Assembly: GCA_903870055.1 (NCBI GenBank)
Contig: CAIQBG010000068.1
Span: 1-62,314 of the forward strand
DNA length: 62,314 nucleotides
Reading direction: 5' to 3'
From: an uncultured Pseudomonadota bacterium
GTDB lineage: Bacteria > Pseudomonadota > Gammaproteobacteria > Burkholderiales > Rhodocyclaceae
Part shown: in pieces, positions 6,004 through 14,971 of the stretch
Numbering within the stretch: position 1 is the stretch's first letter
How the letters are laid out: each line of letters opens with the position of its first letter
The notes under the pieces: generated by a model
Told to the model about the DNA's origin: nothing
The model's input: the letters and a program-made list of their open reading frames with translations, nothing else
Databases searched by the model: none
Program-made: the position numbers and the translations under genes

Positions 6004-7188
6004 ATGACCCTATTTGCCCGTCACGCCCTTTCGCTCAGCGCCATTGCGCTTGCATCGCTCAGCCTCACTGCCTGCGGCAAAAAGGAGGTGCCACCGGTCG
6101 CTGGTAACGAAGTGATCATCACCATCGGACACGCTGCCCCGCTCACCGGCCCTCAGGCGCACCTGGGCAAAGACAATGAAAACGGCGCCGTGATGGCCAT
6201 TGATGAGCTGAATAGCCGTGGCATCAGTATCGATGGCAAAAAGGCGAAGTTTGTACTGGTTTCCGAAGATGATCAGGCCGACCCGAAAGCAGGCACCACG
6301 GTCGCCCAGAAATTTGTTGATCGTAAGGTAAATGGCGTCATTGGCCACCTTAACTCAGGTACAACCATCCCCGCTTCGCGTATTTATTCAGAAGCCGGCA
6401 TTCCGCAGATCTCCGGCTCTGCCACCAACCCGACTTACACCCAGCAAGGCTTCAAGACCACCTTCCGCGTGTTTGCCAATGATATTCACCAAGGTCAGGC
6501 ACTGGCGCAATTTGCCACCCAAAGCCTGAAAGCCAAGACCATCGCCATTGTCGATGACCGTACTGCCTACGGCCAAGGCTTGGCTGACGAATTCAAGAAA
6601 GCCGCCGAAGCCGCTGGTGCCAAAGTGGTTGCCCAGGAATTCACGACCGATAAAGCGACCGACTTCAAGGCCATTCTGACCAAGATCAAAGCCTCCAATC
6701 CGGACATCCTTTTCTTCAGCGCCATGGACGCCCAGGGCGGACCGGCACTCAAGCACGCGCGCGAACTGGGACTGAAAGCGACCTTCCTGATTGGTGATGG
6801 CGGCTGCACACCGGAATTCATCAAACTAGCGGGCAACGCCGCAGATGGTCAGTACTGCTCGCTACCAGGGGTCCCTCTGGAAAAAATGCCGGGCGGTACC
6901 GTCTTTAAAGACAAATACCAGAAACGCTATAACCAGCAGATCCAGCTCTATGCGCCGTATGTTTACGATGCGGTGCTGGTCATGGCCGATGCCATGCAGC
7001 GTGCCAACTCGGCAGAGCCTGCCAAGTACTTGCCGGAAGTTGGCAAAAGCCAATATCAGGGCGTCACTGCCAAGGTAGTCTTTGATGCCAAGGGAGATCT
7101 GGCAGCACCTGCCGTATCGATTTACCAAGACAAGGGCGGCAACTGGTCCTACGTTGAAACCGTCGGCGCAGCAGCGGCCGCCAAATAA
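6004..7188 (+). CDS. livJ: Branched-chain amino acid ABC transporter, binding protein
   Basis: 394 residues, Periplasmic_binding_6 / type I periplasmic binding fold. It has a signal peptide with lipobox LTAC (Cys 24), so here it is probably a lipid-anchored receptor. Family marks include HAAPLTGPQAHLGKDNENGA near the N-terminus, the GVIGHLNSGTTIPAS ligand-loop region, and AIVDDRTAYGQGLADEF at the domain hinge. It binds Leu/Ile/Val or related substrates and delivers them to the LivHM channel encoded next. The substrate cannot be told from sequence, and amides or urea are possible. A terminator-like hairpin separates it from livH, the usual way to make more receptor than channel. Confidence 0.92.
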   Translation: MTLFARHALSLSAIALASLSLTACGKKEVPPVAGNEVIITIGHAAPLTGPQAHLGKDNENGAVMAIDELNSRGISIDGKKAKFVLVSEDDQADPKAGTTVAQKFVDRKVNGVIGHLNSGTTIPASRIYSEAGIPQISGSATNPTYTQQGFKTTFRVFANDIHQGQALAQFATQSLKAKTIAIVDDRTAYGQGLADEFKKAAEAAGAKVVAQEFTTDKATDFKAILTKIKASNPDILFFSAMDAQGGPALKHARELGLKATFLIGDGGCTPEFIKLAGNAADGQYCSLPGVPLEKMPGGTVFKDKYQKRYNQQIQLYAPYVYDAVLVMADAMQRANSAEPAKYLPEVGKSQYQGVTAKVVFDAKGDLAAPAVSIYQDKGGNWSYVETVGAAAAAK

Positions 7189-7204
7189 CACAGCAACGCT
7201 ACCG

Positions 7205-7236
7205 AATTGCCCGGCCAAACGGTCGGGCAATTTTTT
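7205..7236 (+). terminator. Hairpin terminator/attenuator between livJ and livH
   Basis: AATTGCCCG and CGGGCAATT form a perfect 9-base-pair stem, followed by a T-run. It lies inside the liv gene cluster, so it probably lowers rather than abolishes transcription into livHMGF. Confidence 0.8.
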
Positions 7237-7241
7237 GAGCC

Positions 7242-8165
7242 ATGGACATATTTCTCCAGCAGATCATTAACGGCCTCGTGCTCGGCAGCATTTATGCGCT
7301 GGTCGCACTGGGCTATACGATGGTCTATGGCATTCTCGGGCTGATCAATTTTGCCCATGGCGAAGTCGTCATGATAGGCGCGCTCGTTAGCTACAGCGTC
7401 ATGATGGTACTGGTACCGAGTGGTTTGCCGCCGGTGTTGCTGGCACTCATTTCTGTCCTGGTCGCAGCACCGGTTTGCATGGCCCTGGCCTGGGCCATCG
7501 AGCGTTACGCGTATCGACCGTTGCGCCACGCTCCAAAACTCACACCCCTGATCAGCGCCATCGGCGTATCGATCCTGCTACAGAATCTAGCAATGATGAT
7601 CTGGGGGCGCGGTTACCACGCCTTTCCGGATATTCTGCCCGCGATTCATTTCGACATTGGTGGCGCACAGATTACGCTACTACAAACAGTCACAATCGGA
7701 CTCGCCGCAGCCACTATGGGCATTCTGGCCTGGATGATTCAACGTACCTCTCTCGGCCAAGCCATGCGTGCCACGGCAGAAAACCCGGCCATTGCGGAAT
7801 TGATGGGCATTCCGGTGAATCGCATCATCACCCTCACCTTTATTATTGGTGCAGCACTCGCCGCACTGGCTGGACTGATGGTGGGCGCTAACTATTCCGT
7901 TGCGCACTACTACATGGGCTTCATGCTAGGCCTCAAAGCCTTTACGGCCGCTGTGCTCGGTGGCATCGGCAACATCACAGGCGCCATGCTGGGCGGGCTG
8001 CTGCTCGGCCTGATCGAATCACTAGGTGCCGGTTATATCGAAGATCTCACTGGCGGCATTCTCGGTTCGCACTATCAGGATATTTTCGCTTTCCTCGTGC
8101 TGATCGGCGTGCTGGTGTTCAGACCCGGCGGCCTGATGGGCGAACGCGTCTCCGAGCGTGCCTGA
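7242..8165 (+). CDS. livH: Branched-chain amino acid ABC transporter, permease LivH
   Basis: 307 residues, about eight hydrophobic spans, of the BPD_transp_2 family. The start ..FLQQIINGLVLGSIYALVALG is typical of LivH. The cytoplasmic EAA-like loop appears as RATAENPAIAELMGIP, and the C-terminal KAFTAAVLGGIGNITGAMLGG block is conserved. With LivM it forms the inner-membrane channel. ATG at 7242 directly follows the liv hairpin. The next gene overlaps or abuts its end. Confidence 0.93.
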   Translation: MDIFLQQIINGLVLGSIYALVALGYTMVYGILGLINFAHGEVVMIGALVSYSVMMVLVPSGLPPVLLALISVLVAAPVCMALAWAIERYAYRPLRHAPKLTPLISAIGVSILLQNLAMMIWGRGYHAFPDILPAIHFDIGGAQITLLQTVTIGLAAATMGILAWMIQRTSLGQAMRATAENPAIAELMGIPVNRIITLTFIIGAALAALAGLMVGANYSVAHYYMGFMLGLKAFTAAVLGGIGNITGAMLGGLLLGLIESLGAGYIEDLTGGILGSHYQDIFAFLVLIGVLVFRPGGLMGERVSERA

Positions 8166-8175
8166 GGCCAAACCA

Positions 8176-9312
8176 ATGAAAATGACTGCCCGTTTTCTTG
8201 CGCGCCTTACTCGTCACCCGGCGGACAACCGCGTTCACTGGCTGGCCTGGCTGTTGCTTGGCCTATTACTCGCCATACTGCCTTGGTTAGTGAGCGCTGG
8301 TTTCGGTAACACCTGGTTGCGTATTCTTAACTTTGCTTTGCTCTATGTAATGCTGGCACTGGGCTTGAACATCGTGGTCGGCTTTGCCGGTCTGCTCGAT
8401 ATGGGCTACATCGCCTTCTATGCCGTAGGCGCTTATCTATGGGCTTTGCTGGCCAGCCCGCAATTCGGGCTGCACTGGCCCCTATGGGCCATCCTGCCGC
8501 TGGGTGCGGGTGTTGCTGGCCTATTCGGTGTATTGCTGGGTGCGCCCACCCTCAAGCTGCGTGGCGATTATCTCGCCATCGTAACGTTAGGCTTTGGCGA
8601 AATCATCCGTATCTTTTTAAACAACCTCAACGCCCCTATCAACATTACGAATGGGCCACAGGGCATTTCGGCGATTGATCCCGTACACATCGGTAGCCTG
8701 TCGCTGGCACGGCCGATCGATCTCGGGTTTGTTCAAGTGCCCTCACTAGTCTCATACTACTACCTGTTCCTGATTGCCGCCTTAGCCATCATTGGCATTG
8801 CCATACGGCTGGAACGCTCCCGTGTGGGCAGAGCCTGGGCGGCTATCCGAGAAGATGAAGTGGCAGCCAAGGCCTGCGGCATCAATACCCGTAACGTCAA
8901 ACTACTCGCTTTTGCAATGGGTGCTACTTTCGGCGGCGTGGCTGGCGGTTTGTTTGCCGGCTTTCAGCAATTCGTTAGCCCCGAGTCCTTCGGCCTACTC
9001 GAATCCGTTATGGTGCTTTGTATGGTGGTGCTCGGCGGCATGGGGCACATCCCCGGCGTCATCTTCGGCGCACTCCTGCTCACCATCCTCCCGGAGTTTT
9101 TCCGACACATTGCTGGCCCCGTGCAGCAAAGTTTGTTCGGTACCGTGTTGATTGATCCGGAAAATCTACGCATGTTGCTATTCGGCCTGTCGCTAGTGCT
9201 GGTCATGCGCTATCGCCCCAGCGGCCTATGGCCATCGCCGCAGCGCCGTCGTGAAATTGAAGACGTACAGCGCGCCGACGCACCGGCCGATGTACCCGTG
9301 AGCCCCATGTGA
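8176..9312 (+). CDS. livM: Branched-chain amino acid ABC transporter, permease LivM
   Basis: 378 residues from ATG at 8176, with GAGG eight bases upstream; a longer GTG reading from 8158 lies in the livH end. About ten hydrophobic spans are visible. Conserved blocks are LNIVVGFAGLLDMGYIAFYAVGAY near the N-terminus, the coupling loop IREDEVAAKACGIN, and VMVLCMVVLGGMG-HIPGV. The C-terminal tail is polar. It partners LivH in the channel and contacts the ATPases LivG and LivF. Confidence 0.93.
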   Translation: MKMTARFLARLTRHPADNRVHWLAWLLLGLLLAILPWLVSAGFGNTWLRILNFALLYVMLALGLNIVVGFAGLLDMGYIAFYAVGAYLWALLASPQFGLHWPLWAILPLGAGVAGLFGVLLGAPTLKLRGDYLAIVTLGFGEIIRIFLNNLNAPINITNGPQGISAIDPVHIGSLSLARPIDLGFVQVPSLVSYYYLFLIAALAIIGIAIRLERSRVGRAWAAIREDEVAAKACGINTRNVKLLAFAMGATFGGVAGGLFAGFQQFVSPESFGLLESVMVLCMVVLGGMGHIPGVIFGALLLTILPEFFRHIAGPVQQSLFGTVLIDPENLRMLLFGLSLVLVMRYRPSGLWPSPQRRREIEDVQRADAPADVPVSPM

Positions 9313-10094
9313 GCAGCGCAATGAACTCTGTGCTTTTACGCGCTGACAACATTAGCAAATCTTTTGGCGGCGTCCAGGCGCTTAAAGATGTCTCGCTCAC
9401 GCTCAATAAGGGTGAAGTCTATGGATTGATCGGCCCGAACGGCGCCGGCAAGACAACATTTTTTAATTGTCTTACCGGGCTCTACGTGCCGGACAGCGGA
9501 CAATTCACCTTTGGTGACACACCGCTCATCAGCCATGCGCCAGACAAAACCGTGCGCCAGGGCATTGCCCGCACCTTCCAGAACATCCGCTTATTTGCCA
9601 ACATGACGGCACTTGAAAATGTCATGGTTGGCCGTCATGCCCGCTTACGCAGCAACATCGTCAGCGATATTTTGCGTACGCCATTTAATCGCCGTGAAGA
9701 ACAAGCGACAGAAGACATGGCGCTACAGCTACTTCACTATGTTGGCATCTCTGCTCGCGCCCACGATCTGGCTAAACATCTGTCTTATGGCGATCAACGG
9801 CGCCTGGAAATTGCCCGCGCCCTCGCGACGAACCCGCGGCTACTCTGCCTGGACGAGCCAGCTGCCGGCATGAACGCCAACGAAACGGCAGGACTTCGCC
9901 AGCTGATCGAAGCCATTCGCGCGGACGGCATCAGCATTCTGCTTATCGAACACGATGTACAGCTTGTTATGGGTTTGTGTGATCGCATCGCTGTGCTTGA
10001 TTATGGTGAACTCATCTGTGAAGATGTGCCCGCTATTGTTCAGCAGCATCCGCGTGTCATTGAAGCCTACTTGGGGAGCGGCGCACATGCTTGA
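9309..10094 (+). CDS. livG: Branched-chain amino acid ABC transporter, ATPase LivG
   Basis: 261 residues. The Walker A motif is GPNGAGKTT (about 42-50), the signature is LSYGDQRRLEIARAL, and Walker B is LLCLDEPAAGMN, with a switch His in LLIEHD. The long insert between Q-loop (ARTFQNIRLF) and signature is typical of LivG. The GTG at 9309 overlaps the livM stop; an ATG at 9321 is an alternative start. One of the two ATP-binding subunits of the importer. Confidence 0.93.
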   Translation: MSSAMNSVLLRADNISKSFGGVQALKDVSLTLNKGEVYGLIGPNGAGKTTFFNCLTGLYVPDSGQFTFGDTPLISHAPDKTVRQGIARTFQNIRLFANMTALENVMVGRHARLRSNIVSDILRTPFNRREEQATEDMALQLLHYVGISARAHDLAKHLSYGDQRRLEIARALATNPRLLCLDEPAAGMNANETAGLRQLIEAIRADGISILLIEHDVQLVMGLCDRIAVLDYGELICEDVPAIVQQHPRVIEAYLGSGAHA

Positions 10095-10815
10095 TGTCCG
10101 TAACCTACGCCTCCAATACGGAGGCATCCAGGCCGTTAAAGGCATCAGCTTTGACGTGCAGTGCGGGGAGATGGTTGCTCTCATCGGCGCCAATGGCGCT
10201 GGCAAAACCAGCACGCTCAAAGCGCTCGCCCGCATGTTGCCGCAAGCAACAGGCCGTGTGCAACTAAACCCGCCAGGTGAAGCGGCTGTGGATCTCATGC
10301 GCTTACCTGCCCATGAGCTAGTTGCGGCTGGCGTGGCTTTGGTGCCTGAAGGTCGTGGCGTATTTGCACGTCAAACCGTTCTGGAAAATCTGAAGCTGGG
10401 TGCTTTCCGCGTCAAAGACCGCATGCTCGTCAATGAGCGTCTAGAAAACCTACTGGAACGTTTGCCACGACTCAAAGAGCGGGCAACACAACTGGCTGGG
10501 ACGCTTTCCGGTGGCGAACAGCAAATGCTGGCCATTGCCCGTGCGCTCATGTCAGGACCCCGTTTGCTATTGCTCGACGAACCCTCCATGGGCTTGGCGC
10601 CGATCATGGTCGAACGCATCTTCGAACTCATTATCAGTGCCCGTGAAAGCGGCGTCAGCATACTGCTCGTAGAACAAAACGCCCGTTTGGCCCTCAAGGT
10701 GAGCAGTCGCGCCTACGTGCTGGAGTCGGGCCACATCACGCTCAGCGGTAACTCGGCCGAACTCCTACAAGATGATCGTGTGCGGGCCGCCTATCTGGGT
10801 GACGCGATTAGCTAA
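10087..10815 (+). CDS. livF: Branched-chain amino acid ABC transporter, ATPase LivF
   Basis: 242 residues from ATG at 10087, which overlaps the livG end by eight bases and follows GGGGAG. Walker A is GANGAGKTS, the Q-loop region is VPEGRGVFARQTVLENL (typical of LivF), the signature is LSGGEQQMLAIARAL, and Walker B is LLLLDEPSMGLAP. It pairs with LivG. The upstream in-frame extension lies within livG and is not used. Confidence 0.93.
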   Translation: MLDVRNLRLQYGGIQAVKGISFDVQCGEMVALIGANGAGKTSTLKALARMLPQATGRVQLNPPGEAAVDLMRLPAHELVAAGVALVPEGRGVFARQTVLENLKLGAFRVKDRMLVNERLENLLERLPRLKERATQLAGTLSGGEQQMLAIARALMSGPRLLLLDEPSMGLAPIMVERIFELIISARESGVSILLVEQNARLALKVSSRAYVLESGHITLSGNSAELLQDDRVRAAYLGDAIS

Positions 10816-10896
10816 GCTATAGTGTCAGGAGTCCACCCACGGCCTCTTGCCTCTCGCAGTGCCTGAGCATATTGCCCATCAAAGCTTTATTTCTTT

Positions 10897-12777
10897 ATGT
10901 CTGATTCCCTCAATAAAAAATCTCTAGCCGCCCTAGGGCTCGCTGCGTTAGGCGTTGTCTACGGTGACATCGGCACCAGCCCGCTTTACGCCTTTGAACA
11001 GGTATTCTCGAATGGTGCGCATTCGGTACTAATTAGCGAGGCAAACATACTCGGGGTGTTGTCGCTGTTTCTTTGGTCGCTCATGATGATTGTGAGCGTG
11101 AAGTACGTCTACTTCATTATGCGCGCTGACAACCAGGGCGAGGGCGGCATCATGGCGCTGATGGCTCTCTCGCTGAGCAAAATGCAGGAAAGCACAAAGT
11201 CGCGCATCTGGATGTTGGTGCTAGGCCTCTTGGGTGCCTCATTCTTTTATGGCGACGGCGTTATTACCCCCGCTATCTCGGTCTTGTCCGCAGTTGAAGG
11301 GCTAGAGCTGATATCACCCCAATTCAAAAGCCTGGTCATCCCCGTAGCAATCACAATTCTCTGCGTGCTCTTCTGGTCGCAGCGCAAAGGCACCGGCAAG
11401 ATCGGACTATTTTTTGGCCCGGTGATGCTGATCTGGTTTGTCGTGATCGGTTTACTCGGCCTCTGGCATGTGGTTCAACAACCCGTTGTGCTTCTAGCCA
11501 TCAACCCGCTCTATGCAATTGAATTTGTTGCCAGCCATGGTTTGCTCTCATTCTTTGCGCTTGGTGCCGTGGTGCTATGCCTTACGGGTGCAGAAGCGTT
11601 ATACGCGGATATGGGGCATTTCGGTCGCAAACCGATTCGCATTGTCTGGGCCGGACTGGTTTTACCCACCCTGTTATTGAATTACTTCGGGCAAGGGGCG
11701 TTGCTATTAAACCAGCCAGAAGCGCTCAGCAATCTCTTCTATCTCATGGCGCCCACAGCACTACAAACGCCCATGGTCATTCTGGCGACTGTTGCCACGG
11801 TCATTGCTTCACAAGCAGTGATTTCCGGCGCGTTCTCGATGACCCGCCAGGCGATGCAGCTAGGCTTCTTGCCGCGGGTACGTATTTTGCAAACCTCCGT
11901 AGAAGAAATCGGCCAGATTTACGTACCCATTGTTAATGCGCTACTGGCCATCATGGTGGTTGCAGTCATTCTTGTTTTTCAATCATCCAACGCGCTGGGT
12001 TCTGCTTATGGCATCGCTGTAACAGGCACCATGCTCATTACCGATTTCCTGGCAATCTCTGTGGCAATTAGAGTCTGGCACTGGCAGCCGTGGCGAGCCC
12101 TGCTGGGTGCTTCAGCCTTCATCATGATTGACCTGGTGTTTTTTAGCGCAAATACGCTTAAGCTTCTAGAAGGTGGCTGGTTGCCGATTATTCTAAGCGG
12201 CATAATGTTGAGCATCATGACCACATGGCATCGTGGCCAATTGACAATTGCAACGCTGGCCCAGAACCTAGAGACGCCGCTTCTTGATTTCATTAAAGAT
12301 GAAGTGACGGATGCGTTGCCACGTATCGAGGGAACGGCTATCTACCTGGTCTCTGATGCCCACCGAACACCGGTAGCCTTACGTAAAACTATCCGACATT
12401 TCGATTCGATTCATGAACAGGTGATCGCTTTGAGCATCCATTACGAGTTGGTGCCTGTCGTTCCCGAAGAATCGCGAATGAACATCGCCCTCTGCGACAA
12501 GGGGTTTGTACAGATTCAACTCAATTGCGGCTTTATGGAAAAACTTTCTATTCCTGATGCGCTTGCTGCGCACTGGCCGGATTCGATGAAACTGCATTTG
12601 AAACCCATTTCATACTTCCTGAACCGTATGATCTTTGTTCCAAGTCCTACAGGCGGTATGCGTCCGTGGCGAAAATCACTGTTCTTCTTTCTGTACAGAA
12701 ATGCACTGCCCCCACAACAGTTTTATAGCCTACCAGCAGCCGATACCATGATGGTAAGTATTCCGGCAACGATCTAG
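10897..12777 (+). CDS. kup: Low-affinity K+ transporter Kup
   Basis: 626 residues, normal for Kup/HAK/KT potassium-proton symporters. The hallmark GVVYGDIGTSPLYAF is near residue 20, followed by about 12 hydrophobic spans to about residue 455 and a cytoplasmic C-terminal domain. GDGVITPAISVLSAVEGLE is a second family signature. It imports K+ at the inner membrane. It is preceded by 81 bases with no obvious operator and followed by a perfect bidirectional hairpin. No c-di-AMP or other switch was recognised. Confidence 0.95.
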   Translation: MSDSLNKKSLAALGLAALGVVYGDIGTSPLYAFEQVFSNGAHSVLISEANILGVLSLFLWSLMMIVSVKYVYFIMRADNQGEGGIMALMALSLSKMQESTKSRIWMLVLGLLGASFFYGDGVITPAISVLSAVEGLELISPQFKSLVIPVAITILCVLFWSQRKGTGKIGLFFGPVMLIWFVVIGLLGLWHVVQQPVVLLAINPLYAIEFVASHGLLSFFALGAVVLCLTGAEALYADMGHFGRKPIRIVWAGLVLPTLLLNYFGQGALLLNQPEALSNLFYLMAPTALQTPMVILATVATVIASQAVISGAFSMTRQAMQLGFLPRVRILQTSVEEIGQIYVPIVNALLAIMVVAVILVFQSSNALGSAYGIAVTGTMLITDFLAISVAIRVWHWQPWRALLGASAFIMIDLVFFSANTLKLLEGGWLPIILSGIMLSIMTTWHRGQLTIATLAQNLETPLLDFIKDEVTDALPRIEGTAIYLVSDAHRTPVALRKTIRHFDSIHEQVIALSIHYELVPVVPEESRMNIALCDKGFVQIQLNCGFMEKLSIPDALAAHWPDSMKLHLKPISYFLNRMIFVPSPTGGMRPWRKSLFFFLYRNALPPQQFYSLPAADTMMVSIPATI

Positions 12778-12804
12778 TCTGGTCAACCTTACAATTAATG
12801 TCGC

Positions 12805-12840
12805 AAACAACAACGGCGCCCGCAGGCGCCGTTGTTGTTT
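12805..12840. terminator. Perfect 16-bp bidirectional terminator
   Basis: Two 16-base arms pair perfectly (5' arm AAACAACAACGGCGCC) around a CGCA loop, with A/T runs on both sides. It sits between convergent kup and the 12855-13451 gene and can end transcription both ways. Confidence 0.85.
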
Positions 12841-12854
12841 AAATCGAAAGCTAA

Positions 12855-13451
12855 TTATTTCTTAGGCGTTGCTACGAAGCCAACAGCCATATCCTGAACA
12901 TACTCAACCAGGACATCGTCACCAACCTTGAAGTCTTGCAGGCCCAGAACAGCCTTATCAACCTTAACCTTGGTCGTCTTGCCATCCGGGGTGGTCAGCT
13001 CGGCAGTGCGCGCCTTGGCGTCAATGCTCTTGATAACGGCTGTTGCAGTAACGGTATCGATTTCTTCAGCAAACGGCTTTTTGTTGGCTTGATCCTGAAC
13101 CTTCACAGTACGCGTAGCTGTTACGCCAGGCTGCGTACCCTTAGGTGCGGCAACCAGACCAACAGCCACTGCTTGTGCGTATTCGACAACGAAGGTGTCA
13201 CCCTTCTTGATCTTGTTGAAATTGGCAACTGACTTACCGACAGTCATTGGGGCCAGCTGGCCTTGGTCATTCTTAAGCATCACTGTACGGGTCTTGGCGT
13301 TTACCGAATCAACCGTTGCAGTCATCACGGTGACTTCAGCAGCAACAGGAACAACCTGAGCAGCCGGTGCGGCAGCCGGGGCAGCCGTTTGAGCTTGAAC
13401 ATTCAGACCAGCAGTTGCCAGCAGAGCAGCCAGTAGCAGCGATTTTTTCAT
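12855..13451 (-). CDS. Periplasmic protein with two tandem repeat domains
   Basis: 198 residues from ATG at 13451, with GGAG seven bases upstream. The signal peptide is MKKSLLLAALLATAGLNVQA. After an Ala/Pro-rich linker come two homologous domains of about 65 residues. Each has T-x-V-x-S-x/I-x-AK-x-RT, then a V-G/D-KxV segment, then KxGDxxxVEYxQxxAVGxVA. The domains look like small beta-barrels, and the internal duplication is clear. No enzyme motif is seen; a structural or binding role is possible. It is convergent with kup and lies downstream of mpl on the same strand. Confidence 0.75.
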   Translation of the reverse strand: MKKSLLLAALLATAGLNVQAQTAAPAAAPAAQVVPVAAEVTVMTATVDSVNAKTRTVMLKNDQGQLAPMTVGKSVANFNKIKKGDTFVVEYAQAVAVGLVAAPKGTQPGVTATRTVKVQDQANKKPFAEEIDTVTATAVIKSIDAKARTAELTTPDGKTTKVKVDKAVLGLQDFKVGDDVLVEYVQDMAVGFVATPKK

Positions 13452-13511
13452 GTAGATCTCCAAGGGAAAATTAAGGTGCTTCGATTGCAGAATGCAAAAT
13501 GACAAAGCGTT

Positions 13512-14873
13512 TTAGGATGATAGCAGGGCTTCCAGTAACTTGTTATGAATTCCCTGAAAGCCGCCATTACTCATCACCAGCACCTGATCACCGGCTTTGG
13601 CTTCAAGGGCAATGGCTTTCACCATGGCATCGAAATCCTGATGGACTTCTGCACGCGCGCCCATCGGGGCCAATGCTTCAGAAGCATCCCAGCCCAGATT
13701 GGCGCCGTAGCAATAAACATGATCGCAAGCCTCTAGGCTTTGCGGTAACTGATCTTTCATCACGCCCAGCTTCATGGTGTTCGAACGCGGTTCGATAACC
13801 GCCAGAATTCGGGCAGCGCCCACTTTACGACGCAGACCCGCTACCGTAGTGGTAATTGCAGTAGGGTGGTGCGCAAAGTCATCATAGACGGTGACGCCGC
13901 GCTCCACGCCGCGCACCTCCATACGTCGTTTGACGTTTTCAAAACGGGAGAGCGCATCCAGTCCCTTATCCAGCGGTACGCCCACATGGCGTGCGGCCAG
14001 CATTGCGGCCAGTGCATTCATGCGATTGTGTTCGCCAGTTAATGCCCAGGTGACTTCACCAATCTTTTTACTGCCTTCGTGAACGATCAGGCTGCCCGTA
14101 GCATCATCACCGTCTATGGTGTAACTGCTGCCTGCACCAAAGCTTTCAACCGGCGTCCAGCAACCGCGTTCTAATACGCGCGTGAGTGCCGGCTCGGTGG
14201 CATTCGAAACAATCAGGCCATTGCCTGGCATGGTGCGCACGAGATGGTGGAATTGGGTTTCGATCGCACCGAGATCGGCAAAGATGTCTGCGTGATCGAA
14301 TTCCAGGTTGTTCAGAATAACGGTGCGCGGGTGGTAATGCACAAACTTGGAGCGCTTGTCGCAGAAGGCGGTGTCGTATTCATCGGCCTCGATAACGAAG
14401 AAGGGCGAATCTTCAAGCGCACCATGCAGACGTGCCGACACACCGAAGTTACAAGGAACACCGCCAATGAGAAAGCCCGGTGCTAGCCCGGCATCTTCCA
14501 GAATCCAGGCGAGCAATGAAGCCGTAGTCGTTTTGCCATGCGTGCCAGCAACGCCCAGCACCCAGCGCCCTTGAAGAATATGTTCTGCCAGCCATTGCGG
14601 GCCAGAAACATAGGGTAGCCCCTGATCCAGAATGGCTTCCAGCAAAGGGTTGCCGCGAGAGACGGCATTACCGATGACAAACACATCTGGCTTAAGCGAT
14701 AGCTGAGATGGATCAAAGCCTTCGATCAGATCAATGCCCGCACCACGCAGCTGATCGCTCATGGGTGGATAAACACCCGCATCGCAGCCGGTGACCTTAT
14801 GCCCAGCGGCCCGTGCCAGTTGAGCCAGGCCACCCATGAAGGTGCCGCAGACACCCAGTATATGCAAATGCAT
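13512..14873 (-). CDS. mpl: UDP-MurNAc:tripeptide ligase Mpl
   Basis: 453 residues from ATG at 14873, close to the usual Mpl length (about 457). It starts HLHILGVCGTFMGGLAQLA, the Rossmann-like N-domain typical of Mpl. The Mur-ligase ATP loop is GTHGKTT at 110-116, with EADEYDTAF and HNRMNALAA further on. It joins UDP-N-acetylmuramate to the recovered tripeptide L-Ala-D-Glu-meso-DAP, recycling cell-wall fragments in the cytoplasm. The 14948 start would add a 25-residue tail not seen in the family. It is divergent from the gene at 14972. Confidence 0.93.
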   Translation of the reverse strand: MHLHILGVCGTFMGGLAQLARAAGHKVTGCDAGVYPPMSDQLRGAGIDLIEGFDPSQLSLKPDVFVIGNAVSRGNPLLEAILDQGLPYVSGPQWLAEHILQGRWVLGVAGTHGKTTTASLLAWILEDAGLAPGFLIGGVPCNFGVSARLHGALEDSPFFVIEADEYDTAFCDKRSKFVHYHPRTVILNNLEFDHADIFADLGAIETQFHHLVRTMPGNGLIVSNATEPALTRVLERGCWTPVESFGAGSSYTIDGDDATGSLIVHEGSKKIGEVTWALTGEHNRMNALAAMLAARHVGVPLDKGLDALSRFENVKRRMEVRGVERGVTVYDDFAHHPTAITTTVAGLRRKVGAARILAVIEPRSNTMKLGVMKDQLPQSLEACDHVYCYGANLGWDASEALAPMGARAEVHQDFDAMVKAIALEAKAGDQVLVMSNGGFQGIHNKLLEALLSS

Positions 14874-14971
14874 CGTCTTTCCCGTCTTTCGTCTTTGCAT
14901 TGTCATGCCGGCGCAATGTCCGGCAGGTAGGTTTAGAATGGAAAACATTGTACCTGCCCCGGAGACTCAAC

